The position numbers were made by a program, and so were the translations under genes. From NCBI RefSeq assembly GCF_001673635.1, contig NZ_LZMH01000083.1, positions 144,415 through 208,414 on the forward strand: a stretch of DNA of 64,000 nt, given 5' to 3'. Position 1 is the stretch's first letter. Each line of letters starts with the position of its first letter. Source of the DNA: Mycobacterium asiaticum (GTDB lineage: Bacteria; Actinomycetota; Actinomycetes; Mycobacteriales; Mycobacteriaceae). Below the pieces are notes generated by a model. It saw nothing but the letters and a program-made list of their open reading frames with translations, did not search any database and was not told the origin of the DNA. This document shows positions 43,316 through 52,749 of this stretch, in pieces.

Positions 43316-45126
43316 TTGTTGGAGGGAACGCCGTTCGGGCGGTACCGGCTGATTGAGTTGATGGGCCGTGGCGGCATGGGCGAGGTCTGGCGCGCCTATG
43401 ACACGGACACCGACCGGGTTGTTGCGCTCAAAATCCTGCCGACCGAGATCTCCAACGACAACGTCTTTCAGCAACGGTTCCGTCGCGAAGCCCACGCCAC
43501 CGCGCGGTTGAACAGCCCGCACCTCATCCCCATTCACACCTATGGCGAGATCAACGGGCGGCTGTTCGTCGACATGCGCCTGATCGAAGGCCACGACCTG
43601 GAGACGGTGCTCAGTCACGGGCCGCTGCCACCGGATCGCGCGGTGCACATCATCGGGCAGACCGCCAAGGCGCTGCATGCCGCCCACAGGGACGGGCTCC
43701 TGCACCGGGATGTCAAGCCGTCCAACATCATGATCGACGCCGACGACTTCGCCTACCTCATCGATTTCGGAATCGCGCGCGCCGCAGGTGATTTGGCCCT
43801 GACGAAGGTCGGTGACGTGATCGGCACCTACCATTACATGGCGCCGGAGCGATTCAGCGGCGACAACGCCGACGCCCGCTCCGATGTCTACTCGCTGGCC
43901 TGTGTGCTTTACGAGTGCTTGACCGCCCAGTCACCGTTCCCCGGCAACACTTTGGAACAACAGATCGGCGGCCACCTGCGGACTCCCCCGCCGCGGCCGT
44001 CGAGCACGATTCCCGAGTTGCCGGCGGGCTTGGACTCCGTCATCGCCAAGGGCATGGCCAAACATCCCAACGATCGCTACAGCACCGCGGTGGAGTTCGC
44101 CCAAGCAGCCCAGACCGCTATGACCATGCCCATCCCTACCAGGGTGCCGCCGCCGGTCCGAACCCAGCCCGCGAACAATCCGTACCACGTGCACTTCGAC
44201 ACCCGCTCCGATGGCCGTGGCCTACCCCAGCGGCCACCCCCGCGACGCCGCCAAAACCGGCGCGACCCTGGTGGCGGCGGAAGGCCGTGGCAATCTCGGC
44301 CGCGCTGTTGGCCGTGGTGGTGGCCGTCGTGACCGTGGTCTTCGTCAATCAGTCCAGTCCGAAGGGCGACGACTTCGAGCAGGTGACTCTGCCTTTCACC
44401 GGATTGCGTGACCCTCAGGGACTGTCGGTGGACAGCGGCGGCACGGTGTACGTCGCCGACACCCCGAAGAACCGGATCCTGGCGCTGTTCGCGGGCGCCA
44501 ACGAGCCAGTCGTCCTGCCCTTCGAGGGCCTGAATTATCCGACCGGAGTCACGGCGGACAACACCGGCACGGTCTACGTCAACGACGCCGGCAACAAGCG
44601 GGTGCTGGTGTTGCGCTCGGGCTCGCAGAAGCAGGAAGTACTGCAGTTCCACGATCTCGGTAATCCGACCGGGCTCTCAGTCGACGGCAGCCGCACCGTG
44701 TACGTGACCGACACGGCCAACAATCGCGTGGTGGCACTGGCGGCCGGGTCGAATGCGCAAACCGAGGTGCCGTTCACCGGCCTGAGCGCTCCGACCGGCC
44801 TGGTGGTCAACAGTGGCGGAACGGTGTACGTCTCCGACGGCGGCAACGATCGGGTGCTGATGTTGCCCACCGACACCAAGAAGCAAGTGGCGCTGCCCTT
44901 TACCGGCCTGAAGCAGCCGGGCGGCGTCACGCTGGACAGCCAGGGGGCCGTCTACGTCACCGACACCGGCAACAGCAGGACCCTCAAGCTGCCGGCCGGC
45001 TCCTCCACCCAGGAGGAGTTGCACTTCACCGGTCTGCAGAACCCGTGGGGTCTGGCGGTCGACAACGTGGGAACCGTCTACGTCGGCGGGCGGAACAACC
45101 AGATCGTGGCGCTCCGTAAAAAGTAG
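43316..45126 (+). CDS. PknD-like Ser/Thr kinase with NHL beta-propeller, apparently frameshifted
   Basis: Two frames together encode one PknD-type protein of ~603 residues. Frame from TTG 43316 (or 43319): kinase with GRGGMGEVWRA, HRDVKPSNIM, IDFGIARAAG, YMAPERF; it then derails and stops at 44332. The -1 frame from about 44230 gives a TM segment (VAISAALLAVVVAVVTVVFVN) and six NHL repeats (PTGLSVDGSRTVYVTDTANNRVV-type), ending 45126. Adding one C to the CCCC at 44225-44228 restores a single frame reading GLPPAATPATPPKP. Either a sequencing undercall or a real break; the M. bovis pknD is reported split in a comparable way. Confidence 0.8.
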
Positions 45127-45131
45127 GCGAC

Positions 45132-45398
45132 CTACGTCCGCCGCACCCGGCTGATCACGATGTCATCTGCCGAACATAACCGGCACGTCAGCGGGCGGAT
45201 CTTCAACCGCATCCTGGATATCCGTAACGCCTTGTTGCAGAACGGGTATCGGCACCCGCACGAGAGGGTTATCCACCAGTGCGCCGAATGGTCTGCTTCG
45301 CCGCAGAACTTCCGGCAGATGCACGGAATCTCGCAGTCGAAATCCAGTTCCGACAGCACCTCGAACCCTGGCAGAAGTAAGCACTCCCCGACCGTCAC
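45132..45398 (-). CDS. small Cys-rich, probably zinc-binding protein
   Basis: About 88 residues from GTG 45398 (75 from GTG 45359). The core has LDFDCEIPCICRKFC, HSAHWWITLSCGCRYPFC and a C-terminal TCRLC before a basic end (VISRVRRT): nine to ten Cys arranged as CxxxCxC and CxxC pairs like a zinc ribbon. The conserved-looking Trp-Trp and CGC pattern favours this strand over the overlapping plus-strand frame, which has low-complexity Ser/Lys/Arg content. It is not a family I can name. Converges on the PknD-like gene with a 5-bp gap. Confidence 0.5.
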   Translation of the reverse strand: MTVGECLLLPGFEVLSELDFDCEIPCICRKFCGEADHSAHWWITLSCGCRYPFCNKALRISRMRLKIRPLTCRLCSADDIVISRVRRT

Positions 45399-45460
45399 GA
45401 GGGAAAGGGTAAAGCTGTAGTTGAGACTTTTCGGTGAGGCGCGCTTGCGGCGCGTCGAAA

Positions 45461-45913
45461 TCAGGGACGCGGCGGGAGCGCCGCCAGCCACCCGTCCGAC
45501 AGCAACTCCAACAACTGCCCGTCGGGATCGCGCACCATCGCCGACGTCGCCGACTCGGTCCCGCCGACCACCTCGCCGCCGTACTGCGACACCCGGTTCA
45601 GTACCTCGCTCAGATCGGCGACCGAGAAGGACAGATGGGTCAGGCCGACATGATCCATCGCGCGGGCCGGCCCGGCATGCACCGAGCGGCTTGTGTAGTC
45701 GAGGAACTCCAGCACCAGCCCATCCCGGACCAGGTAGGTGGCATGCAACCCGACCGGACGCTCTAACTGAAGCAACCGATCCGTTCCGTCGTCGGGCGCA
45801 TCGAGTTCCCACCAGTACTCAAAGCCCAGCAGCCCCTCGTAGAACCGCCGCGACCGCGCGCGGTCGCTGACGCACAACCCGACATGGTTGAAAACTGACC
45901 GCTGCGTTCCCAT
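45461..45913 (-). CDS. VOC-family (glyoxalase/bleomycin resistance) protein
   Basis: 150 residues with two beta-alpha-beta-beta-beta modules: FNHVGLCVSDRARSRRFYEGLLGF and AMDHVGLTHLSFSVADLSEVL..MVRDPDGQLLELL. Metal ligands (His in NHVG, Glu in LVLEFLDY, His in LTHLSF, Glu in LLELLS) are all present, so a dioxygenase, isomerase or lyase is possible. ATG 45913 is used; the frame extends upstream into the divergent P450 promoter. Shares that promoter region with the P450. Confidence 0.85.
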   Translation of the reverse strand: MGTQRSVFNHVGLCVSDRARSRRFYEGLLGFEYWWELDAPDDGTDRLLQLERPVGLHATYLVRDGLVLEFLDYTSRSVHAGPARAMDHVGLTHLSFSVADLSEVLNRVSQYGGEVVGGTESATSAMVRDPDGQLLELLSDGWLAALPPRP

Positions 45914-46001
45914 TACAGCCTCCGCTACCAGCCGCGCTCGTAATAGTGCAAAGATAGCGGAGATAGCGGTTGCGCCGTGAGAAGGCAGAGAAGGCAGCTG
46001 G

Positions 46002-47273
46002 ATGGCTCGAGTCTCCACCCACCCGGACGTCCCGGACGACGCCATCGTCGGCTTCGATCACCACAGCGACGAATTCAACCTCAATGAGCTCGAGATGAGC
46101 GCCGAGCTCCGACGCAGCTGCCCGGTCGCGTGGAACATCAACTACGGCGGCTTCTGGTTTCTCACCAGCTACGTGGCGGTGAGTCAGGTCGCCCGGGACG
46201 GCGAGACGTTTGCGCACAGGTATGAGCCGGACTCGACCGACGGCATCGACTATCAGGGCGAGATGGGTGTCCCCCGCCCGGAAGGTCAACCCGCCCTGGG
46301 CATCGGCGAGGTCGACGGCCCCTACCACCAGGCGCTGCGACACGGATTGGCGCCGTTCTTCTCGCCTGGATCCGTCCAGAAGATGCGGCCGTTCATGGCC
46401 GAACTCGCCCATGGTTTCCTGGATCGCCATGTCGCCGAGGGCCGAATGGACCTGGTGCTGGACTACGCCAGTCCGGTCCCCGCGATCCTCACCATGAAGC
46501 TGATGGGGCTGCCCTATGACGACTGGCAGCGGTACGCGAACCTGTTCCACTCGGTCATGGCCGTCCCGCAGGACAGCCCGGAATACGCCGACGCGATCGC
46601 CGAGGTCCCCGCCATGATGCAGGGCGTCCTCGAGTTCGCCGCCGCACGGCGAGTCGACCCGCACGACGACCTCACCAGTTTCCTCGTGCAGTTCGAGTTC
46701 GCCGGCCGTCGCCTGACCGACGAGCAGCTGCTCGGCATCCTGTGGAACCTCATCGGCGGCGGCGTCGACACCACGACGTCACAAACCGCACTCACCCTGC
46801 TGCACTTGGGCACCCACCCCGAGCTACGGCGCCAACTCATCGATCAGCCCGAGCTCTACCGCACCGCGACGGACGAGTTTCTACGTTTTTTCTCGGTCAA
46901 CCAGCAATTGAGCCGCACGGTGACTCGCGATGTCGAGATCGGCGGCCGACGGCTCCGGCGCAACGACCGGGTGATCATCAGCTGGCTCGCCGCCAACCAC
47001 GACGAGAACGAGTTCGACCGACCCGACGAGATCGTCCTGGACCGCTCGCCGAACCGCCATCTCGCCTTCGGCCTCGGACCCCATCGCTGCATCGGATCTC
47101 ATCTGGCCAGAACGATGGCCGAGGTGATGGTCAAGGCGGTCCTTGACCGGATTCCGGACTACCGAGTAGATCTCGACGGCGTTCGCCAATACCTGGGCAA
47201 CCCGAGCATGACCGGGCTGGGCAAGCTGCCGGTCACCTTCGCACCGCAGGAGGCGCTTGCGAACGTAAAGTGA
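46002..47273 (+). CDS. cytochrome P450 (subfamily not assigned)
   Basis: 423 residues. I-helix IGGGVDTTTSQTAL, ExxR in DEFLRF, PERF-type region replaced by FDRPDEIVLDRSPNRH, and haem loop LAFGLGPHRCIGSHLAR. The I-helix Gly-x-Asp-Thr-Thr differs from the AGNETT of the other two P450s here. It may be read with the FAD-linked oxidoreductase 31 bp downstream. Substrate unknown. Confidence 0.92.
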   Translation: MARVSTHPDVPDDAIVGFDHHSDEFNLNELEMSAELRRSCPVAWNINYGGFWFLTSYVAVSQVARDGETFAHRYEPDSTDGIDYQGEMGVPRPEGQPALGIGEVDGPYHQALRHGLAPFFSPGSVQKMRPFMAELAHGFLDRHVAEGRMDLVLDYASPVPAILTMKLMGLPYDDWQRYANLFHSVMAVPQDSPEYADAIAEVPAMMQGVLEFAAARRVDPHDDLTSFLVQFEFAGRRLTDEQLLGILWNLIGGGVDTTTSQTALTLLHLGTHPELRRQLIDQPELYRTATDEFLRFFSVNQQLSRTVTRDVEIGGRRLRRNDRVIISWLAANHDENEFDRPDEIVLDRSPNRHLAFGLGPHRCIGSHLARTMAEVMVKAVLDRIPDYRVDLDGVRQYLGNPSMTGLGKLPVTFAPQEALANVK

Positions 47274-47304
47274 ACCGCGCAACGTGGCGAGAAGGGCAGG
47301 CCCG

Positions 47305-48684
47305 ATGAGTGACATGGCGGCGCGGTTCGCGGAAATTGTAGGCGAGAACAACCTGCTGACCGGCGATGCGATCCCCGAGGACTACTCCCACGACGAGGAG
47401 CTGACACAACCACCGCAGGCGCCGGCCTATCTGGCGAAGCCGGCCAGCGCCGAAGAAGTCGCCCAACTGCTCAAGACCGCCGCAGAACACACCATCGCGG
47501 TGACGGCGCGCGGCTCGGGTTGCGGTCTGTCCGGGGCGGCGCGGCCCGAGGCCGGCGGGTTGCTGATCTCGTTCGAGCGGATGAACGCGGTGCTGGAGGT
47601 CGACACCACCAATCAGGTCGCCGTGGTCCAGCCGGGAGTGACGTTGACCGAACTCGACGCGGCGACCGACGAATTCGGACTCCGCTACATGGTGTATCCC
47701 GGCGAGTTGTCCTCCAGCGTCGGCGGCAACGTCGGGACCAATGCCGGCGGCATGCGTGCGGTCAAGTATGGGGTCGCGCGACACAACGTGCTGGGCCTAC
47801 AGGCGGTGCTGCCAACCGGTGAGATCATCCGGACCGGCGGCAAAATCGCCAAGGTGTCAACGGCTTACGACCTTACCCAGCTGATCGTCGGCTCCGAAGG
47901 CACGCTGGCATTGGCCACCGAGATCATCGTCAGGCTCCATCCGCGTGCGGCGCACAGCGCCACCGTGCTAGCCCCGTTCGCCGACTTCGACCAGGTCATG
48001 ACCGCGGTACCCGCCATCCTTGCCAGCGGACTGAGCCCCTACATCCTCGAGTACATCGACAACATGACCATGGCCGGGCTGGTGCACACCCAGAACCTCG
48101 AATTGGGTGTTCCGGATCGCATCCGGGACAGTTGTGCGGCGTATCTCGTTGTTGCCCTTGAGGGTAGGACGTCGGACCGGCTCGACGAGGATGTCGAGCG
48201 CACCGGTGAGTTGCTCGCCGAGCTGGGCGCCGCGGATGCCTATGTGCTCGAAGGGGGTGCGGCCCGCCGGCTGGTCGAGGCCCGCGAGAAGGCATTCTGG
48301 ACGGCCAAGGCCGTGGGTGCGGACGACATCATCGACACCGTGGTGCCTAGGTCAGCGATGCCCAAATTCCTCAACGCCGCAAGGGATCTGGCGGCGGCGG
48401 CCGGTGGCGCGGCAGCCGGGTGCGGACATGCCGGCGACGGCAACGTGCACCTGGCCATCCTGTTGAAGGATTCAGCCAAGCGCAAGCAGCTGATGACCGA
48501 GATCTTCGCCTTGGCAATGGAATTGGGCGGGGCGATATCGGGTGAGCACGGACTGGGCCGCGCCAAAACGCCGTATTACCTCAAACTTGAAGACCCGGCG
48601 AAGGTGGCACTGATGCGCCGGATCAAGCAGAGCTTCGATCCGGTCGGCATCCTCAACCCCGGGGTCGTATTCGGCGCGGGCTGA
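47305..48684 (+). CDS. FAD-linked oxidase, GlcD/D-lactate dehydrogenase-like (Rv2280-like)
   Basis: 459 residues of the VAO/GlcD family. FAD binding: VTARGSGCGLSGAARPE and GNVGTNAGGMRAVKYGV; substrate/FAD C-terminal motifs CGHAGDGNVHLAIL and GEHGLGRAKTPYY, then VGILNPGVV. These enzymes oxidise D-2-hydroxy acids such as glycolate or D-lactate to ketoacids. ATG 47305 with AGGGCAGG upstream gives the family N-terminus. Length equals that recalled for Rv2280. Confidence 0.92.
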   Translation: MSDMAARFAEIVGENNLLTGDAIPEDYSHDEELTQPPQAPAYLAKPASAEEVAQLLKTAAEHTIAVTARGSGCGLSGAARPEAGGLLISFERMNAVLEVDTTNQVAVVQPGVTLTELDAATDEFGLRYMVYPGELSSSVGGNVGTNAGGMRAVKYGVARHNVLGLQAVLPTGEIIRTGGKIAKVSTAYDLTQLIVGSEGTLALATEIIVRLHPRAAHSATVLAPFADFDQVMTAVPAILASGLSPYILEYIDNMTMAGLVHTQNLELGVPDRIRDSCAAYLVVALEGRTSDRLDEDVERTGELLAELGAADAYVLEGGAARRLVEAREKAFWTAKAVGADDIIDTVVPRSAMPKFLNAARDLAAAAGGAAAGCGHAGDGNVHLAILLKDSAKRKQLMTEIFALAMELGGAISGEHGLGRAKTPYYLKLEDPAKVALMRRIKQSFDPVGILNPGVVFGAG

Positions 48685-48702
48685 GCAGTCACGCTCCGCG
48701 GC

Positions 48703-50208
48703 TCATCTGGCTACGGCGTACTGCAACACCGGTTCGGCCGAGTCGATGTGACCGCCGCTGCGGATGGTGAGCCGCTGCGGACGAACCTCGTAACGGACAC
48801 CGTTGGCGGGGTTGGTCACATCGAAGCCGCCGGACGACCGCACCGCGTTGGCGAGTTCGATGTTGGCGCCGTCCCGGATGCGCTCACCCCGGTAGTAAAA
48901 GCTGTCCGGGCCGGCCTGGCAGATCACGGCCAGCGACTGCGCGGTCCGCAGCACCGCCGCCGGCGGGTTTCCCGCGTCGCACCGGGCCGGATGGCCGACG
49001 AAGCCCAACCCGTCGGCACCGTCGACCGGCTGTGACAACGCGGGGGTCGGCGACGCTGTCGGCGCCGTGGGTGCCGGTGCAGCGACATCGTGTGTGGACC
49101 GATTACCGACTGCCAGCACAACCGCCAGGACCGCCGCCACCACCAACATGACGGTGGCGGCACCGCCGACCACCACCGGCATGCGCCCCAGATCTCGGGC
49201 GCGACGAGGAGCGGGCTGGGACCGCGATGGCGGGTAGGGACTGTATCCGGTGTCGTTCGGATTCGCGTAGCTGACCGGGAACGGCCTGGTCCGCGCCGGT
49301 TGCCCCGGTGTCGGACCCGGTGTTGGAGTCGGTGTCGGCGCCGGGGGCGGGACCGGTGCCGGCGCCAGACCGGAACCGGCGGCCTGGCGCACCGCCATCG
49401 CCAGTTCCCCGGCCGAGGCGAATCGGGCCGCGGGTTGCTTGGCCAGGCCGGTGGCGATGATCCCGTCGAAAGCCCGATCGATCCCGCGGCGCATGATGCT
49501 GGGGCGGGGCGGCACCGAGAACATATGCGCGCTGATCAACTGCTGGATCTCGGCGTGTTCGAAGGGCGGCTGGCCAGTAAGGCACTCGTAGAGCAGGCAC
49601 GCCAGCGAGTACACGTCGGTCTGCGGTCCCACCCAGCCGTCGCTGAATCGCTCCGGTGCCATGTAGGCGCACGACCCCATCAGCCAACCACCCGCCGTCA
49701 TCCTGGGATCTGCACTGGTACGGGCGATGCCGAAGTCGGCGAGGTAGGCGAAGTGATCGGCGGTCAGCAGCACGTTCTCCGGCTTCACGTCACGGTGCAC
49801 CAACCCGTCGGCGTGCGCGGCGTCCAGGGCGGAGGCGACTTGAGCGATGATCGCCGCCGTCTGTGCGGGATCCAGCGCGCCGCGCGCCTGCAGCAGGTCC
49901 CGTAGCGTTTCGCCCTCGACCAGGCGCATGTCGATGAACAACACCCCGTCGATCCGGCCGAAGTCGTGCACCGGGATGACGTGCGGCTCCTGCAGCCGGG
50001 CGGCCAGTTCACACTCGCGCCGGAACCGCTCTTGAAAGGCAGGGTCCGCGGCCAGGTCCGCGCGCAGCAGCTTCAGTGCCACCATCCGGCCCTTGGACGT
50101 GTCGTAGGCCCGGTACACCTCGCCCATCCCGCCGCTGCCGATCAGCGACCGCAGTTCATAGGGACCGAACCGGGTGCCCGGACGCCGGCCCCGGAGCCGC
50201 GAAGTCAT
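48703..50208 (-). CDS. transmembrane serine/threonine protein kinase
   Basis: 501 residues. Kinase domain (~15-275): GSGGMGEVYRAYD, VALKLLRAD, HRDVKPENVLL, LADFGIART, YMAPERFSD. Next a Pro/Thr-rich linker (PTPTPTPGPTPG), a TM span (VVVGGAATVMLVVAAVLAVVLAVG) and a ~110-residue extracytoplasmic domain with two Cys (ARCDAGN, VICQAGP). ATG 50208 has AAGGA upstream; an earlier in-frame ATG at 50232 is less favoured. The sensor domain is unlike those of the other two kinases here. Confidence 0.9.
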   Translation of the reverse strand: MTSRLRGRRPGTRFGPYELRSLIGSGGMGEVYRAYDTSKGRMVALKLLRADLAADPAFQERFRRECELAARLQEPHVIPVHDFGRIDGVLFIDMRLVEGETLRDLLQARGALDPAQTAAIIAQVASALDAAHADGLVHRDVKPENVLLTADHFAYLADFGIARTSADPRMTAGGWLMGSCAYMAPERFSDGWVGPQTDVYSLACLLYECLTGQPPFEHAEIQQLISAHMFSVPPRPSIMRRGIDRAFDGIIATGLAKQPAARFASAGELAMAVRQAAGSGLAPAPVPPPAPTPTPTPGPTPGQPARTRPFPVSYANPNDTGYSPYPPSRSQPAPRRARDLGRMPVVVGGAATVMLVVAAVLAVVLAVGNRSTHDVAAPAPTAPTASPTPALSQPVDGADGLGFVGHPARCDAGNPPAAVLRTAQSLAVICQAGPDSFYYRGERIRDGANIELANAVRSSGGFDVTNPANGVRYEVRPQRLTIRSGGHIDSAEPVLQYAVAR

Positions 50209-50279
50209 TGACGATCCTTTCTCGAGAGTCACCCCAGGGTTCCCGCCAATGCACCCATGTAACCCGTAAGCTGCGCTTC

Positions 50280-50828
50280 ATGGCGACCAATAACCGTCTG
50301 TCGGTGGACGATTGGCTGCAAGCCGGCTTCGCGATCGTGGCCGAGGAGGGCCTCAACGCGCTCAAGGTCGATCGGTTGTGCAGTCGACTCAACGTGACGA
50401 AAGGCAGTTTCTACTGGCATTTCGCCGACATGGCAGCCTACCGCCGTGCGCTGATCGAATCCTGGGCACAGCTCAAGGACGAAGACCGCAACGAGATCGA
50501 GCAAATGAGCGATGTCGAGCCCAGGGAGCGGTTGTCGCGCATGATGGCCTCGCTGGTACGTCCCCGGCAGTGGTCGCTCGAGCGCGCCATGCGGGAATGG
50601 GCCCGCTCCGACGAGACGGTTGCCACCGCCGTCCACGCGGCCGACCGCCGTACCCTCAAAGCCGTACGAAAAGCGTTCTCCGACTTCGGTTTTGAACCCG
50701 AGGATGCCGAGTTGCGCGCTCAGGCCACGTTTGCCGCCGGCCTCGGGCTGTTGCATCTGTCCGCCCCCGCGCCCAAGAAGGAAGCGTTGCAGCGCGAAAG
50801 ATTTCTGGACTTCCTGCTGCGCCCTTGA
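50280..50828 (+). CDS. TetR-family regulator
   Basis: 182 residues; HTH LKVDRLCSRLNVTKGSFYWHFADMAAY. The KGSFYWHF helix is typical of AcrR-like proteins. A strong 7-bp inverted repeat (50828-50847) begins at the last base of its stop and precedes the flavin-monooxygenase gene, the likely regulated target. Confidence 0.88.
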   Translation: MATNNRLSVDDWLQAGFAIVAEEGLNALKVDRLCSRLNVTKGSFYWHFADMAAYRRALIESWAQLKDEDRNEIEQMSDVEPRERLSRMMASLVRPRQWSLERAMREWARSDETVATAVHAADRRTLKAVRKAFSDFGFEPEDAELRAQATFAAGLGLLHLSAPAPKKEALQRERFLDFLLRP

Positions 50829-50847
50829 CCATACTAAAAGGTATGGT
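50828..50847. promoter_or_regulatory. TetR operator candidate before the monooxygenase gene
   Basis: ACCATAC (50828-50834), 6-nt spacer TAAAAG, GTATGGT (50841-50847): perfect arms in the 25-bp gap between the TetR and the next gene, ending 6 bp before its ATG. Binding there would block both transcription and the ribosome site. Confidence 0.6.
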
Positions 50848-50853
50848 GTCTGA

Positions 50854-52011
50854 ATGACCGTGGCCATACCTGTTGTTTCCGATACCCTCGTCGAGCGACT
50901 CAGACAACGCGCGCGACAAGCCGAGAACCTGCGGCGGCTACCGGCCGAAACCATGGTCGACCTGGGCGAGTCGGGGCTTTTCGATCTACTCAGGCCGGCC
51001 CGCTACGGAGGTTGCCAGGCCGAATTCCCGTCCCTGCTGGAACCGGTTCGGCGCCTGGCACACGGCTGCGCCTCGACCGCATGGACGGCCGGATTCTTCA
51101 CCCTGCACAACTGGATGCTGGCCCTCTTCGACCGGCAAGCCCAGGAGGAGGGCTTCGCGAGCAGGCCGTTCCTGGCCTCGTCGCCGCTGGCACCCACCGG
51201 GCGCGGCACCCCTGTCAACGGTGGCGTCCGGCTCAGCGGGCGCTGGTCGTGGGCCACCGGCGTGATGGAAGGGAACTGGACCATCGTCGGCGCTCTCTGC
51301 GGCCCCGACGACGCGATCTACCCCGCGCTCGCGCTGCTGCCCGCCGCCGACTTCACGGTGGCAGACGTCTGGCAGACCGACGGCATGCGCGCCACCGGCT
51401 CCAACGACGTCGTCGTGACCGACGTGTTCGTGCCGACGCACCGACTGGTCAACGTCACCGACATTTACGCAGGCACCACACCGGGAGCAGACCTGCACGA
51501 CACCGACCTGTACCGCTGGCCGATGGTGCCCGCACTGTCTTTTCTGGCCGCCATGCCGGCGTTGGGAGCGGCCGAACGCGTGCTCGAACTGTTCACCGAA
51601 CGGCTCTGCGAGCGCGTCATCGCCTACGAGGGCAGCCGACAGAAGGACAAACCGATTGCCCAGGCGCGCCTGGGCGAGGCACGTGTCCGGTTGCGCGCAC
51701 TACCGGGATTGCTGGACGACAACATCGAGCGCATCGAGGCCATCATCGCGGCCGGAGATCGGGTGCCGCGTGCCGTGCGCGCCGACGCCCGCCTTGCGGC
51801 GGCCCACATCGTCAAGGAATCACGCAGCGTGATCGGCAACCTGCTCGAGGCCTCGGGGGCCAGCGCGCACTTCCTGGACAACCCGCTGCAGCGAGCCAAA
51901 CGAGACGTCGACGTGCTGAGCGGGCACGTCATCTTCGACTACGACACCAGTCGAGAACTGGCCGGCGCCTTGGCGATTGGGGCAAAGGTCTCGCCGTTCG
52001 CGATGGTCTAG
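50854..52011 (+). CDS. acyl-CoA-dehydrogenase-fold flavin monooxygenase (HsaA/HpaB-like)
   Basis: 385 residues of the group D flavin monooxygenase type: N-terminal helical domain (RLPAETMVDLGESGLFDLLRPARYGG), beta domain (LSGRWSWATGVMEGNWTIVGAL; GMRATGSNDVVVTDVFVP), and helical C-terminus. The catalytic Glu of true acyl-CoA dehydrogenases is not seen where expected. Such enzymes hydroxylate phenols or aromatic ring intermediates with FMNH2 from a partner reductase; no reductase is adjacent. The last 4 bp overlap the convergent DsbA-fold gene. Confidence 0.83.
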   Translation: MTVAIPVVSDTLVERLRQRARQAENLRRLPAETMVDLGESGLFDLLRPARYGGCQAEFPSLLEPVRRLAHGCASTAWTAGFFTLHNWMLALFDRQAQEEGFASRPFLASSPLAPTGRGTPVNGGVRLSGRWSWATGVMEGNWTIVGALCGPDDAIYPALALLPAADFTVADVWQTDGMRATGSNDVVVTDVFVPTHRLVNVTDIYAGTTPGADLHDTDLYRWPMVPALSFLAAMPALGAAERVLELFTERLCERVIAYEGSRQKDKPIAQARLGEARVRLRALPGLLDDNIERIEAIIAAGDRVPRAVRADARLAAAHIVKESRSVIGNLLEASGASAHFLDNPLQRAKRDVDVLSGHVIFDYDTSRELAGALAIGAKVSPFAMV

Positions 52012-52712
52012 CGGCCGGCGAGCCGATCGACGTCGACGACTTCGCCGCGATTGATACTGACCCAGTCCCGACCGTCGAGATAGGGCCGCAGGCTGCGGCC
52101 GATCAGTTCGGCGTCCGCCGCCGACTTCGGCCGCTGCAGTTCGTACACGTGCGGAAACTCTGCCATGCCGGTCACGACTTGCCACAGTTTGGTCGCGTCC
52201 ACACCCGTCGGGGGGTTCACCAGCACCGGACCGAACAAGCACTGCCCGTTGAGGAACAGCGTTGGGACCCCGAAGCCGCCCGCATCGAGCACCCGCTGAT
52301 GCTCGGCGCGCACCTCGTCGTGGGTGGTCGGATCGGCAAGCGCCGCATCGAGATTCGCCGGATCGAAACCGATCTCCACGAGCAGCCGGCGGGCGACTTC
52401 CGGATCGTGCGGCTTGCCCCCGCGGTCGTGCAGTTCGCGCCCGATCACGGCATACCACTGATCGAGCAACGCCATGTCCGTTCGGCGCAGCAACGCGCCG
52501 ATCCGCATCAACGACCAACCATAGGACCAGTCGCGCTCCCACGGGTGCTTCTTGCCTTCGACCCTGTTGACCTCTTCCAGGCTGAAGAACCGCCAGTTGA
52601 TGGTGAGGCCCACCTGCTCACGGACCGCGCGGATCCATACCGAGGTTTGATAGGCGAACGGGCACATCGGATCGAAGTGGAACTCCACCACAGTCTCGAC
52701 CGGCACTGCCAT
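52008..52712 (-). CDS. DsbA-family thioredoxin-fold protein lacking the CxxC pair
   Basis: 234 residues. The N-terminus EFHFDPMCPFAYQTSVWIRAV aligns with the FrnE/Rv2466c type, but the active site reads CPFA, keeping only the first Cys. The helical insert and cis-Pro segment GGFGVPTLFLNGQCLFG are present. Single-Cys forms occur in 2-hydroxychromene-2-carboxylate isomerase-like and mycothiol-linked proteins; a one-thiol mechanism with mycothiol is inference. Confidence 0.84.
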   Translation of the reverse strand: MAVPVETVVEFHFDPMCPFAYQTSVWIRAVREQVGLTINWRFFSLEEVNRVEGKKHPWERDWSYGWSLMRIGALLRRTDMALLDQWYAVIGRELHDRGGKPHDPEVARRLLVEIGFDPANLDAALADPTTHDEVRAEHQRVLDAGGFGVPTLFLNGQCLFGPVLVNPPTGVDATKLWQVVTGMAEFPHVYELQRPKSAADAELIGRSLRPYLDGRDWVSINRGEVVDVDRLAGR

Positions 52713-52749
52713 ATCCTTCCTCCTGATCCCAAAGCTATTGCGCGGGAAC

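Noticed and set aside
45160..45420. Plus-strand 86-codon frame over the small Cys-rich gene
   Set aside because: Composition is low-complexity with no motif, whereas the minus strand shows an ordered Cys pattern.
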